DNA of 64,000 nucleotides from Emticicia aquatilis (GCF_014644295.1 NZ_BMKK01000003.1:372001-436000), one strand, 5' to 3'. Numbered from the stretch's first letter, positions 41,496-51,459 are shown. Notes: generated by a model from the sequence alone, not told the origin. Numbers and translations: made by a program.

Positions 41496-42284
41496 ATGAA
41501 TCTAGACTTAACAGGAAAAACTGCCTTCGTATGCGGCAGCACACAAGGAATTGGAAAAGCCACAGCCATTGAATTGGCTCTTTTGGGTGCGAGTATCACG
41601 CTTGTCGCTCGAAATGAAGAAAAACTAAAAGCCGTCTTAGACGAATTACCCCGCAAAAAAGGTCAGAAACATCGCTATCTGTTGATTGACTTCTCCAAAA
41701 CAAACCAAATTAAATCCCGCATCGAACGTCATTTGAAGAAGTATCCCGAAGCACATATTTTGGTCAATAATACAGGGGGACCAGTTGGAGGGGCAGTACT
41801 TGAAGCCAGTACTGAATTGTTTACACAAACTTTTAATGAACACGTAGTATCGGCTCAGGTTATGACCCAAGCGATTGCTCCACTAATGATAAAGACTGGT
41901 TTTGGTCGAATTATTAATATTACTTCGGTCGGAATGAAGCAACCAATAGTTGGTTTGGGAGTGTCAAATACAATACGTGGTGCGATGGGAAATTGGGCGA
42001 AATCGATGGCTAATGAGTTGGGAAAGTTTGGTATTACGACCAATAATGTTTTGCCGGGTTATACTACAACTGCTCGTTTGCAGAAAGTAAACGAAATGCG
42101 AGCTGCTTCTACGAATAAATCTGTGGCAGAAGTAGAGCAAGAGTTAATCAAAGACATTCCGATTGGTCGATTCACTTCTCCGCAAGAAACCGCTGCCGTA
42201 GTGGCATTTTTATGTTCGCCTGCGGCTGCTTCGGTTAATGGAGTAAGCATTCCAGTTGATGGTGGAAAAACGAGTAGTTTATAA
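41496..42284 (+). CDS. SDR-family oxidoreductase with altered YxxxK motif
   Basis: A 262-residue short-chain dehydrogenase fold. The NAD(P) loop is TGKTAFVCGSTQGIGKATAI and the NNAG-like motif is ILVNNTGGP. The catalytic Ser is in INITSVG. At the YxxxK position the sequence reads SNTIR, so Tyr is replaced by Ser and Lys by Arg. This SN-x-x-R pattern occurs in a recognised divergent SDR subgroup annotated as FabG-like; its reaction is unclear. The C-terminus IPVDGGKTSSL is standard. Single-gene unit with a terminator. Confidence 0.88.
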   Translation: MNLDLTGKTAFVCGSTQGIGKATAIELALLGASITLVARNEEKLKAVLDELPRKKGQKHRYLLIDFSKTNQIKSRIERHLKKYPEAHILVNNTGGPVGGAVLEASTELFTQTFNEHVVSAQVMTQAIAPLMIKTGFGRIINITSVGMKQPIVGLGVSNTIRGAMGNWAKSMANELGKFGITTNNVLPGYTTTARLQKVNEMRAASTNKSVAEVEQELIKDIPIGRFTSPQETAAVVAFLCSPAAASVNGVSIPVDGGKTSSL

Positions 42285-42329
42285 GTAAGTCCACGGCTTT
42301 CGGACGATAGATTAAAGTATTCGTAATAA

Positions 42330-42363
42330 AAAATGCTCTTTGAAATTAATCAAAGAGCATTTT
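42330..42363. terminator. Bidirectional intrinsic terminator
   Basis: A perfect 14-bp stem AAAATGCTCTTTGA/TCAAAGAGCATTTT (42330-42343, 42350-42363) between the convergent SDR and yceI genes. Confidence 0.9.
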
Positions 42364-42384
42364 GCGTTTATCACCTTAAAAAAA

Positions 42385-42915
42385 TTAAGCTTGTTTAGCT
42401 ACCTGAATGTTGAAAGCTAATCTTACTTCGTCACTCACAACTACACCACCAGCTTCTGTAACTGCACCCCAAGTAAGACCAAAATCTTGACGATTGATTT
42501 TACCCGAAATATCGAAACCAGCTTTTGTATTTCCGTAGAAATCGCCCATGATTCCACCAAATTCCGCTTTCAAAGTTACTTGTTTTGTTGTTCCTTTGAT
42601 TGTCAAATCGCCAGTTACTGTATATGTGTCGTCATCAACTTTTTCCATTGAAGTAGAAGCAAAAGTCAATTTCGGGAAGTTTTCTACATCAAAGAAATCT
42701 CCTGATTTCAAGTGACCATCTCTTTGCTCTTGTCCAGTCGAGATGCTGTCAATGTCAGCAGAGAAACTTACTTTTGAACCTGCAAAATCTTCTTCGTTTG
42801 CTGTTTCTACACTTCCTTCATAAGTTCCGAAAGTACCAGTTACTGTCGAAATCATTAAGTGTTTTACTTTGAAGTGTACTTCTGAGTGCGTTGGGTCAAT
42901 AATCCAAGTTGCCAT
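42385..42915 (-). CDS. YceI family protein
   Basis: A 176-residue YceI-like lipocalin-fold protein (WIIDPTHSEVHFKVKHLMIS, GTFGTYEGSVE, DFFDVENFPKLTFASTS, TVTGDLTIKGTTKQVTL). Members bind polyisoprenoids in a hydrophobic barrel. Unlike the E. coli protein, no signal peptide is visible, so this form is probably cytoplasmic. The 170-bp upstream gap has a perfect 14-bp palindrome at 42968-42981 that may be an operator. Confidence 0.93.
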   Translation of the reverse strand: MATWIIDPTHSEVHFKVKHLMISTVTGTFGTYEGSVETANEEDFAGSKVSFSADIDSISTGQEQRDGHLKSGDFFDVENFPKLTFASTSMEKVDDDTYTVTGDLTIKGTTKQVTLKAEFGGIMGDFYGNTKAGFDISGKINRQDFGLTWGAVTEAGGVVVSDEVRLAFNIQVAKQA

Positions 42916-42967
42916 TGTTTTGTAATGTTTAAATTTTATGAATATTTTTAATAATGTTTTTACATTG

Positions 42968-42981
42968 TATGTATATACATA
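42968..42981. promoter_or_regulatory. Perfect palindrome upstream of yceI
   Basis: TATGTATATACATA lies 53 nt upstream of the yceI start codon. It may bind a dimeric regulator, but AT-rich palindromes can arise by chance. Confidence 0.35.
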
Positions 42982-43021
42982 TAATACAACTAAGACTAAT
43001 AAAAAGTTTCACAGAAATAAA

Positions 43022-43055
43022 AAAAGTGTTATTCTTTTTTCAGAATAACACTTTT
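43022..43055 (-). terminator. Intrinsic terminator of pyrD
   Basis: A 14-bp stem AAAAGTGTTATTCT/AGAATAACACTTTT (43022-43035, 43042-43055). A T run follows in the minus direction, beginning 30 nt after the pyrD stop. Confidence 0.88.
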
Positions 43056-43084
43056 ATGTAGCCAAGTGTTTGATTATCAGTTGA

Positions 43085-44134
43085 TTATTTCTTTGGAGTT
43101 TCTTTCAAAATTCCTTCACAAATTTCCTTAACGATACTTGGGCCTTCGTAGATAAAACCCGAATATACTTGTACGAGTGATGCTCCCGCATTGAGTTTAT
43201 CAATGGCATCTTGGGCGTTGTAGATTCCGCCCACACCAATAATAGGGAATGCGTTGTTTGATTTTTCGGATAAATATCTGATTACTTCGGTTGAGCGGTC
43301 GGTGAGGGGTTTTCCGCTTAATCCACCTGCTCCGATTTCGGTAACTGTCTCTTTATCAGATACTAAGCCTTCTCGGCTGATGGTTGTGTTGGTGGCAATT
43401 ACGCCCGCTGTGCGAGTTTCTTTAACAATTTCGATGACATCATCGAGTTGTTCGTTTGTCAAATCGGGAGCAATTTTCAAGAGAATTGGCTTTGGTTTTG
43501 ACTTTCGGCCGTTGTCTCTTTCCAAAACTTTCAAAATATATTTGAGTGGCTCTTTTTCTTGTAAATCTCTCAGCCCTGGAGTATTTGGCGAACTCACGTT
43601 TACTACAAAATAATCAACGTAGGGGTAGAGGTCATTGAAGGCTTTAAGGTAATCATAAACAGCATCATCATTTTCGGTGACTTTGTTTTTGCCAATATTT
43701 CCGCCGATAATCACTTTTGATTTGCGTTTACGCAGATTATTTGCCGCTTCTATTGAGCCTTCGTTATTGAAACCCATTCGGTTGATGAGTGCTTCGTCTG
43801 GTTTTAGTCTGAAAAGGCGAGGCTTTTCATTGCCCGCTTGAGGCTTTGGCGTAACTGTTCCGATTTCTATAAACCCAAAACCAAGATTTGAGAGTTGGTC
43901 AGTCCAAACGCCATTTTTATCGAAACCTGCTGCCAGTCCTACAGGGTTTTTGAATCGTAAACCAAAAACTTTTCTTTCGAGGCGAGCGTCTTTTTTCTCA
44001 AAAATCAATCTCAAAATACTGGGCATGAGCGGAATCGCACAAGCAGTTTTGAGGGCATTCATCACAACGTAGTGAATTTTCTCAGCATCGTAACGAGTGA
44101 GGTATGGGAATACAAAACTTTTGTAGAAACTCAT
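43085..44134 (-). CDS. pyrD: Dihydroorotate dehydrogenase (quinone), class 2
   Basis: A 349-residue flavoenzyme that oxidises dihydroorotate with quinone as acceptor. The N-terminal membrane-binding helices ([22 protein letters not shown]) and [13 protein letters not shown] mark class 2. The catalytic Ser region is [18 protein letters not shown], and the FMN-binding parts are [13 protein letters not shown] and [19 protein letters not shown]. Complete C-terminus. Monocistronic with a clear terminator. Confidence 0.96.
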   Translation of the reverse strand: MSFYKSFVFPYLTRYDAEKIHYVVMNALKTACAIPLMPSILRLIFEKKDARLERKVFGLRFKNPVGLAAGFDKNGVWTDQLSNLGFGFIEIGTVTPKPQAGNEKPRLFRLKPDEALINRMGFNNEGSIEAANNLRKRKSKVIIGGNIGKNKVTENDDAVYDYLKAFNDLYPYVDYFVVNVSSPNTPGLRDLQEKEPLKYILKVLERDNGRKSKPKPILLKIAPDLTNEQLDDVIEIVKETRTAGVIATNTTISREGLVSDKETVTEIGAGGLSGKPLTDRSTEVIRYLSEKSNNAFPIIGVGGIYNAQDAIDKLNAGASLVQVYSGFIYEGPSIVKEICEGILKETPKK

Positions 44135-44643
44135 TTAGGCTTTAAAAATTTAGGTTTTATGTAAGTGTTTTTTGTAAATTATTTGATACTCTTTTTGTGA
44201 TTTTGAATAGCACCAAAACCAAATCTTGAATTTTATATAAGACTTTTTGAGTATTAAAATTATACAGCAAAGCAGAACGAATAGATAGGTTTACAAAAGT
44301 ACGATTTATCCACAAAATTTCCTCAAAAATCGCTTATAACATTTTGGTGATGAAATGACGAATTTGAAAAGTACAATTTTTTATTAACTTGATTCAATTA
44401 GTTATACAGCTAATTTATGCTTAAATATAAGTTCATCCTCGTATTTTTAAGGTTTATACCTATATTTTATTGCTTCATCATCTTTGTTTTCGATATGTAA
44501 GCTTGATTTTTAAAATTTGTATGGTTAAAGAGGAGTTCTAAAAAAAATTATAAAAACTTTGAACCTTTTAAAAGTTTCCTGAGTTTCTTAGAGTATAAAA
44601 ACAATTTATTACAATGAAACTGGGTCATTTTTAAGAGCAAATA
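44135..44643. other. Long AT-rich intergenic region
   Basis: This 509-bp gap lies between the divergent pyrD and TetR genes. An imperfect dyad ATTAG-TTATACA-GCTAAT near 44397-44414 is the only dyad noticed and might be a regulator site. I see no gene or RNA here. Confidence 0.4.
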
Positions 44644-45255
44644 ATGGAAGTAAGAGAGCGTATATTAAAAACTGCCGAAGAACTTTTTATGAAGTTTGGG
44701 ATTCGTAGTGTGACAATGGACGAGATTGCTTCTGAACTCGGGATTTCGAAGAAGACAATTTACATGCACTTTGAGGATAAAGATGCAATCGTACATGAAG
44801 TTGCTACATTCAGAATGAGTTGTGAGCAGGATATTTCCGAACAGATTTGGAAAGAAGCCGAAAACCCGATTCATGAAGTAGTCAAAGAAATTGAGATGCT
44901 CAAAACCCACGTTGCGGCTCTAAATCCAGTAGTTATTTATGATTTGAAAAAATATTATCCGAAAACATGGGCGGTTTTTCAACAACATAAACAAACAATT
45001 TTTTTGGATATAACCCGACGTAATCTACAAGAAGGCGTGAAACAAGGTCTTTACAGACCCGAAATTAATATTGAAGTCTTATCAAGATTACGCATGGAAG
45101 AAATTGATTTTGCTTTCGACCAAAGTGTTTTTCCGAATAATGTCTTTAATCAGTTTGAGATTCATCAAACGTTTATCGACCACTTTCTTAGGGGAGTGCT
45201 AACTCCAAAAGGTTTGACCGTTTACGAACAATATATAAATACCGATAATAACTAA
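44644..45255 (+). CDS. TetR family transcriptional regulator
   Basis: A 203-residue regulator. The N-terminal helix-turn-helix (residues 5-52) reads ERILKTAEELFMKFGIRSVTMDEIA then ELGISKKTIYMHFEDKDAIV. The C-terminal ligand domain is not assigned to a family. It is followed after 64 nt by tolC, adaptor and RND pump genes in the same orientation, so it is probably the local repressor of this efflux unit and of itself. Confidence 0.92.
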   Translation: MEVRERILKTAEELFMKFGIRSVTMDEIASELGISKKTIYMHFEDKDAIVHEVATFRMSCEQDISEQIWKEAENPIHEVVKEIEMLKTHVAALNPVVIYDLKKYYPKTWAVFQQHKQTIFLDITRRNLQEGVKQGLYRPEINIEVLSRLRMEEIDFAFDQSVFPNNVFNQFEIHQTFIDHFLRGVLTPKGLTVYEQYINTDNN

Positions 45256-45319
45256 ACATCCATTTTTAAAAAGAATATCTACAAAACCAAAGTCTTAATT
45301 AAAAAACAAATACACAAAT

Positions 45320-46681
45320 ATGAAAATAAAATACCTACGGGCGGCGACACTCTGCCGAAGGGCATTTAGCTTACTTTTTCTGATTGTGGGTACGAGTGCG
45401 TATAGTCAGCAATCGTTCACACTAAAAGAAGCCGTTCAATATGCTTTAAAAAACCATATTACTGTAAAAAATGCCGAATTAGAAATCTACTCAGCTGAAA
45501 ACACCATCAAGCAGGTAAAAGCTGCTGGTATGCCGCAAATCAACGGCCAGTTTCAGTACACTGCCAACGTGATTGTTCCGACACAATTGGTTGATGCTAA
45601 GAACTTTAACCCACAAGCTGCCGAAGGCGAAGTTGTAAAGTTTAAGTTTGGTGTGCCGTGGGGCGGACAAGCAGGTATAGGTGTGAATCAGTTGATTTTT
45701 GATGCTACTTGGTTGGTTGGCTTGAAAGCTGCACCAGTGTATCGTGAATTAGCTAAACGCAGCGTAACAAGCTCGAAAGTGGCAGTTGCCGAAAACGTAA
45801 TGAAGGCTTATTATTCGGTTTTAGTTGCCGAAGAAAGAAGCAAAATTCTGGGCTTGAATATCAGTCGTTTGGATACGCTTCTTCGTGAAATCAAGATAAT
45901 GAACGAAAAAGGTTTCGTAGAAAAATTAGACGTTGACCGCCTACAAGTACAACGCAATAATTTGGTTACGGAAACAATCAAAGTACAAAACTTGATTCAG
46001 TTATCTTATGGCTTATTGAAATTCCAGATGGGAATTAAGCAACAAGAATCAATTTCGTTGAAAGATAAACTTTCAGAAACCGATGTGAATTTATTGCAAT
46101 TGCCAGAATATCAAGGAGTTGATTACGGAAACCGTATCGAATACTCAACTTTGATGACGCAACGTAAACTCACAACCCTTGACATCGAACGTATTCAGAA
46201 AGGTGCTTTGCCAAAGGTGTTTTTCAGTGGTTCGTTGGGTGCAGGTCATAGTAACCCACGTTTCAATCCTTTCGAGCGTTGGTTTGGTTCTTCGGCTTTG
46301 AGTTTGGGCGTTCAGATTCCGATTTATGATAGTGGTCTTCGCAAGATTCAGGTGCAACAACAAAATATCAATTTGACGAAAATCGACCAAAGTGCTTTGT
46401 TATTACGTGAATCGTTTGAATTACAGGCAAGCCAAGGAATTATCAGTTTGAAAAATGGTTTGGAAACACTCAAATCGCAAAAAGCAAATATGGAATTGGC
46501 TACTGAGGTGGTTCGAGTATCAAAAATCAAATATCAAGCTGGTGCAGGTACAAACATCGAGGTTGTCAATGCAGAATCATCATTGAAAGAAGCACAAACC
46601 AATTATTTTGCGGCCTTATATGATTTATTGATTGCAAAAGTAGATTTAGACAAAGCAATGGGTAAACTATTAGCCGAGTAA
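45320..46681 (+). CDS. TolC-like outer-membrane efflux protein
   Basis: A 453-residue outer-membrane channel component with signal peptide and mature start near QQSFTLKEAVQYAL, the usual repeat start of the OEP family. The second OEP repeat ends with TNIEVVNAESSLKEAQTNYFAALYDLLIAKVDL. It forms the exit duct for the adaptor and RND pump encoded next. The codons for residues 6-16 of the signal peptide (LRAATLCRRAF) are unusually GC-rich and contain a small CGGC/GCCG hairpin, suggesting a repeat has entered the coding sequence. Confidence 0.92.
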   Translation: MKIKYLRAATLCRRAFSLLFLIVGTSAYSQQSFTLKEAVQYALKNHITVKNAELEIYSAENTIKQVKAAGMPQINGQFQYTANVIVPTQLVDAKNFNPQAAEGEVVKFKFGVPWGGQAGIGVNQLIFDATWLVGLKAAPVYRELAKRSVTSSKVAVAENVMKAYYSVLVAEERSKILGLNISRLDTLLREIKIMNEKGFVEKLDVDRLQVQRNNLVTETIKVQNLIQLSYGLLKFQMGIKQQESISLKDKLSETDVNLLQLPEYQGVDYGNRIEYSTLMTQRKLTTLDIERIQKGALPKVFFSGSLGAGHSNPRFNPFERWFGSSALSLGVQIPIYDSGLRKIQVQQQNINLTKIDQSALLLRESFELQASQGIISLKNGLETLKSQKANMELATEVVRVSKIKYQAGAGTNIEVVNAESSLKEAQTNYFAALYDLLIAKVDLDKAMGKLLAE

Positions 46682-46703
46682 AAACAATCGGGCGGCGTTC
46701 CGC

Positions 46704-46738
46704 TATCAATTATTAATTATCAATTATTCATTGAATCA
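46704..46738. repeat. Degenerate heptamer array (5 units)
   Basis: Reads TATCAAT, TATTAAT, TATCAAT, TATTCAT, TGAATCA. It ends 3 nt before the adaptor gene ATG. Confidence 0.7.
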
Positions 46739-46741
46739 TTT

Positions 46742-47872
46742 ATGAAAAACACATTATATATTTTATCAGCGGTTATTATTTTAGCTTCTTGCTCTAAAGG
46801 AGGCAGAGACAAAGTTTCAGAAAAAAGAGCAGAACTTGCTAAACTTCAAGCCGAAGAAAAAACTCTTGCGGCAAGTATCAAAAAACTTCAAGCCGAACTC
46901 GATATTCTTGACCCTAAGAAAGAGGTAGAGAAAGTAATTTCGGTAACTGTTTCGCCGCTTGCAACGCAGACTTTCAAACACTTTGTAGAGATTCAAGGTC
47001 GTGTTGATGCTAAAAATAATCTTTTTGTATCGCCACAAATGGGCGGTGCCATCACGAATCTTTATGTGAAAGAAGGTGACTACGTAAAACAAGGCCAAGT
47101 AATTGCAACGATTGATAACTCAGTTTTGAAACAATCAATTCAAGAAATTGACGTACAGTTGGGTACAGCAAAGGTTTTCTTTGAAAAACAAAAATCGCTT
47201 TGGGACCAAAAAATTGGTACGGAAGTACAATACATTCAAGCAAAAGCGAATGTGGAAGCTCTTGAAAAACGTCTGGCTACGCTCCAAACACAAACCGCAA
47301 TGACTAAGGTAATTGCTCCATTGAGTGGTTTTGTTGATGAAGTACGTATGAGAGCTGGCGAAATGGCTGCTCCAGGTCTTGGAATTGTGAGAATCGTAAA
47401 TTCTGATAACTTGAAAGTGATAGCACAAGTGGCTGATACTTACGCAAGTACAATCAAACAAGGCGATGTAGTGACTATTAAATTTCCTGATTTAGGTAAA
47501 GAAACAACCGCCAGATTGACATTCGTTGGTCAAACAGTAAATCCTGCTTCAAGAACATTTTCAGTAGAAGCTTCGATTTCGAAAATTGACCCTAAGTTGA
47601 AGCCAAACATGACGGCCGTAATGAACATCAACGACCAAGCTAAAGGTAATGCGATTATCATTAACCAAAATTATATTCAGCACACTGAGTTAGGTGATAT
47701 TGTTTATGTAGCCGTAACCGAAGGTGCAAAGAAAGTAGCACGTAGCCGTAAAGTAACAACGGGTGTAACTTATAATGGAGATATCGAAATTACATCAGGT
47801 TTGCAGTCTGGCGATATGCTTATCACGCAAGGCTACCAAGATTTAGTTGATGGACAAGCGGTTAATTACTAA
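46742..47872 (+). CDS. RND efflux adaptor lipoprotein (MFP)
   Basis: A 376-residue adaptor: lipobox ILASCSKGG, a coiled coil right after it (residues 25-55), then lipoyl (FVSPQMGGAITNLYVKEGDYVKQGQVIATID), alpha-hairpin, beta-barrel (DNLKVIAQVADTYASTIKQGD) and membrane-proximal (NYIQHTELGDIVYVA) domains. It bridges the RND pump to the TolC-like protein. The lysine-rich coiled coil at the N-terminus is longer than in AcrA. It lies between the tolC and RND pump genes. Confidence 0.93.
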   Translation: MKNTLYILSAVIILASCSKGGRDKVSEKRAELAKLQAEEKTLAASIKKLQAELDILDPKKEVEKVISVTVSPLATQTFKHFVEIQGRVDAKNNLFVSPQMGGAITNLYVKEGDYVKQGQVIATIDNSVLKQSIQEIDVQLGTAKVFFEKQKSLWDQKIGTEVQYIQAKANVEALEKRLATLQTQTAMTKVIAPLSGFVDEVRMRAGEMAAPGLGIVRIVNSDNLKVIAQVADTYASTIKQGDVVTIKFPDLGKETTARLTFVGQTVNPASRTFSVEASISKIDPKLKPNMTAVMNINDQAKGNAIIINQNYIQHTELGDIVYVAVTEGAKKVARSRKVTTGVTYNGDIEITSGLQSGDMLITQGYQDLVDGQAVNY

Positions 47873-47954
47873 AAGGTTTTGAGAATTGGTTTCTTTTTAA
47901 TTTCCTCTCCGAAAGGTGAGGGGAAAATATTGGAATCTAAAAACATTACACTAA

Positions 47955-50900
47955 ATGGAAAAAGATAATTTACATGAACAAGATTTACCTCACGGAAGTG
48001 GGTCTATCTACAACCTCGTTCGCTGGTTAGGCAATAACCAAACGACGGTCTATATTTTCACGGTCATGATTTTTATGGCAGGTTTAGGAATTTATTTCAA
48101 CCTTCCAAAAGAGCAGTTTCCTGATATTAAAGTACCACAGATTTACGTTCAAACGATTTATTTCGGAACTACGCCTTCCGATATCGAAAACGTTATCAAT
48201 AAACCAATTGAGAAACAATTAAAGACGATTTCGGGCGTAAAACGAATTAAATCGAATGCTTTGCAAGACGTTTCTGTGATTTTAGTAGAGTTTAACCCAG
48301 ACGTAAAAGTTGAGGCGGCTCTTCAAAAAGTGCGTGATGCGGTTGATAAAGCCAAGCGTGATTTACCACAAAAACTTGATAGCGGTCCAACAGCTCAAGA
48401 TGTAAACTTCTCGGAGTTTCCGATTATGAATATCAACTTGGTTGGAAACTTTCCGCTTGAAAAACTCAAAGGATATGCCGAACAATTACAAGATGAGATT
48501 GAGTCTTATCCTGAAATCACAAAAGTTGATATTGTAGGTACTTTGAAGCGTGAGATTCAGATTAACCTCGATTTGTATAAAATGCAAGGTGCAGGTCTGA
48601 CTTTCTATGATATTCAGAGTGCAGTTCAAGGCGAAAACGTAAATATCTCGGGTGGAGAATTGAACGTTGATAATGTACGTCGCACAATTCGTGTAAAAGG
48701 TGAATTTAGTGGTGTTCAGCAAATTCAAGACTTGCAAATTCGTAGCTCGACGGGAGCAACGGTTCGTTTGGGTGATGTAGCTGATGTGCGAGATAGCAAT
48801 GAAGAACAACAAGATTTTGCTCGTTTAGATGGAAAATCTGCCGTTACACTTAACGTTGTGAAGCGTGCAGGAGCAAACGTAATTGCTGTTTCGGAGCGTA
48901 TCGAAAAATTACTCGAAAAATATCGTGAAGACCGTTTCCCGCAAGGTTTAGAGGTAAAAGTTACAGCCGATACTTCGGAACGTGTAAAAAGCGATATTGC
49001 TGACTTGGTAAATACCGTTGTTTTAGGTTTTATCTTCGTTGTAATTGTTTTGATGTTCTTCATGGGTGTGCGTGATGCCATCTTTGTTGGTCTTTCGGTG
49101 CCACTTTCGGCCTTGATTGCCTTCATTCCGCTTTGGTTTTCGGGCTTTACGCTCAATACTATCGTACTTTTTGCCTTCTTACTCGGACTCGGTATTGTGG
49201 TGGATGATGCCATTGTGGTTATCGAAAATGCTCACCGTTTGTTCAATAGATTCAAAAATCTTAGTATTAAAGAAGCGGTGGCTTTGGCCGCATCTGAGGT
49301 TTTCTTGCCTGTATTGTCAGGAACACTCACAACCATTGCTCCGTTCTTCCCATTGTTATTCTGGCCAGGTATCGTTGGTGAATTTATGAAGTATTTGCCA
49401 ATAACGTTGATTTACACGCTTTTGGCTTCGTTGATTGTAGCTTACGTAATCAACCCAGTTTTTGCAATTTCATTCATGAAACGCCACGAAGAAGGCGACC
49501 ACGAGGACACCAGTTTCAAGGCCATTCAACGCCCGATGATTATCATGGCGGTTATTGCGTTGCCTGCCTATTTGATTAATGTTGGTATCGGTAATCTCGT
49601 TGTTTTGTGTGCTATCTTGTATGCTTTCAACCATTTTATTCTTACGCCAAAAATCATTTTGCCTTTCCAAGATGGAGCTTTACCACGTTTCAAACAAGCG
49701 TATCGTAACCTTATTTCGTGGGTAATTACTGGTTATCGTCCTGTTTATGCAGTTTTAACGATGTTTGGAGTCTTGATTATGACTTTCGTTTTGTTGGGAA
49801 TCGTAAAGCCAAAAGTTATTTTCTTCCCGAGTGGCGAGCCTGACTATATTTATGTGTATAACGTAATGCCAGTAGGAACTGATGCTCGTGTGACAGATTC
49901 AGTGACCAAGGTTATCGAAAGCAAGGTTTTTGCAGTAATTAAGAGAAATAAGGCCGAAGGTGCTATAAACTCAGTAATCTCAAACGTTGGTAAAAACGCA
50001 GGTGACCCATTCAATCCTGACCGTTCGGCAACGCCTCAGAAATCGAAAGTGACAGTTGCGTTTGTGAAAAAAGAATTCCGTGGCGAAACTTCTTCGGCCA
50101 AACTTTTGGAAGAAATGAGAAAAGAGATTCAGGGAATTCCAGGAAGTGAAATTTCGGTACAAAGAGAAAATAACGGGCCACCAACTGGAAAGCCGATTTC
50201 GGTTGAAATTTCGGGAGATGAGTTTGATAAACTCATTGCTATCGAGAAAGAAGTTCGTAAACGTATCATTGCCGAAGGCATTCAAGGTATTGAAGAATTA
50301 AAGTCAGATTTGATTACGAATAAACCAGAAATCATTGTTGATGTCGATAAAGTAAAAGCTCAACGTGAAGGTATCAGTACCTCGCAAATTGCTTTGGCAA
50401 TTCGTACGGCCTTATTTGGTGCAGAAATCTCAAAATATAGAGATGACAAAGACGAATATCCGATTCAATTAAGATTAAAAGCTGATGACCGTAATCAGAT
50501 TGAGAAACTATTGAGTTTGAATATCACTTATCGTGATATGAATTTGGGCGGTGTTTTACGTCAAGTTCCATTAAATTCGGTAGCAAAAGTAAGTTATTCG
50601 ACTACTTTTAGCCAAATCAACCGCAAAAACCAACAACGTATCATTACGCTTGGTTCGGAGGTTTTAAATGGCTACAATGCCAACGAAATTGTGGCTGAGA
50701 TTCAAGAAAAAGTTATTGACAGAATGGAAATTCCGAGCGGCTATATCGTGAAGATGGGTGGTGAGCAAGAAGAACAAGCCGAAACTGGAATATTCTTGGC
50801 AGGTGCTTTGGGTGCAGCCGTTTTGTTGATTTACTTGATTTTAGCGACACAGTTCAACTCGGTTATTAAGCCAGTTATTATTTTTGTTACGATTCTACTT

Positions 50901-51386
50901 TCATTTATTGGGGTATTCTTAGGCTTTATGGCATTCGGAATGACCTTCTCGGTAATTATGTCGGGTGTTGGTATTATTGCATTGGCAGGTATTGTGGTGA
51001 AAAACGGTATTTTGCTCATTGAGTTCACCGACGAATTACGCAGTAGGGGATATGGCCTCAAAGAAGCGATTGTAGAAGCAGGAGGTGTGCGTCTAACGCC
51101 TGTATTGTTGACCGCATCGGCGGCTATCTTAGGTCTTGTGCCTTTAGCATTTGGTGTGAGTCTCGACTTCGTGACGATGTTCACCGAACTAAATCCACAC
51201 TTATTCTTTGGTGGTGATAGTGCCGTTTTCTGGGGAATCTTGGCATGGACAATTATTTTTGGTTTGAGTTTCTCGACCATTCTTACATTGGTTATCGTGC
51301 CGTGTCTGTACTACATCAATGAGCGTGTACGTGACAAATGGTTCCGCAAGAAAAAAACAGTAGAATTGGTTGAAGAACCAGCTTAA
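47955..51386 (+). CDS. RND multidrug efflux pump (AcrB/HAE1 family)
   Basis: A 1143-residue inner-membrane proton antiporter. It has the N-terminal helix, large porter loops after helices 1 and 7, and central helices VVLGFIFVVIVLMFFMGVRDAIFVGLSVPLSAL and GLGIVVDDAIVVIENAH with the paired Asp residues of the proton relay. It is about 100 residues longer than AcrB, mostly in the segment around residues 510-600 between TM6 and TM7, which contains extra hydrophobic helices. It completes the TetR-TolC-adaptor-pump unit. Substrate unknown. Confidence 0.95.
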   Translation: MEKDNLHEQDLPHGSGSIYNLVRWLGNNQTTVYIFTVMIFMAGLGIYFNLPKEQFPDIKVPQIYVQTIYFGTTPSDIENVINKPIEKQLKTISGVKRIKSNALQDVSVILVEFNPDVKVEAALQKVRDAVDKAKRDLPQKLDSGPTAQDVNFSEFPIMNINLVGNFPLEKLKGYAEQLQDEIESYPEITKVDIVGTLKREIQINLDLYKMQGAGLTFYDIQSAVQGENVNISGGELNVDNVRRTIRVKGEFSGVQQIQDLQIRSSTGATVRLGDVADVRDSNEEQQDFARLDGKSAVTLNVVKRAGANVIAVSERIEKLLEKYREDRFPQGLEVKVTADTSERVKSDIADLVNTVVLGFIFVVIVLMFFMGVRDAIFVGLSVPLSALIAFIPLWFSGFTLNTIVLFAFLLGLGIVVDDAIVVIENAHRLFNRFKNLSIKEAVALAASEVFLPVLSGTLTTIAPFFPLLFWPGIVGEFMKYLPITLIYTLLASLIVAYVINPVFAISFMKRHEEGDHEDTSFKAIQRPMIIMAVIALPAYLINVGIGNLVVLCAILYAFNHFILTPKIILPFQDGALPRFKQAYRNLISWVITGYRPVYAVLTMFGVLIMTFVLLGIVKPKVIFFPSGEPDYIYVYNVMPVGTDARVTDSVTKVIESKVFAVIKRNKAEGAINSVISNVGKNAGDPFNPDRSATPQKSKVTVAFVKKEFRGETSSAKLLEEMRKEIQGIPGSEISVQRENNGPPTGKPISVEISGDEFDKLIAIEKEVRKRIIAEGIQGIEELKSDLITNKPEIIVDVDKVKAQREGISTSQIALAIRTALFGAEISKYRDDKDEYPIQLRLKADDRNQIEKLLSLNITYRDMNLGGVLRQVPLNSVAKVSYSTTFSQINRKNQQRIITLGSEVLNGYNANEIVAEIQEKVIDRMEIPSGYIVKMGGEQEEQAETGIFLAGALGAAVLLIYLILATQFNSVIKPVIIFVTILLSFIGVFLGFMAFGMTFSVIMSGVGIIALAGIVVKNGILLIEFTDELRSRGYGLKEAIVEAGGVRLTPVLLTASAAILGLVPLAFGVSLDFVTMFTELNPHLFFGGDSAVFWGILAWTIIFGLSFSTILTLVIVPCLYYINERVRDKWFRKKKTVELVEEPA

Positions 51387-51402
51387 TTCTTGCCAACTCG
51401 GC

Positions 51403-51459
51403 TGAGCGAAGTCGAAGGCAGCAACAAAAATCCTCATTCTCGCAAGAGTTTGGGGATTT
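51403..51459 (+). repeat. 57-bp direct repeat, copy 1
   Basis: Starts with TGAGCGAAGTCGAAGG and ends GAGTTTGGGGATTT. It matches 51931-51987 over 57 bp with about five differences. This copy can fold into a hairpin (loop GCAA) and may terminate the RND operon. Confidence 0.75.
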
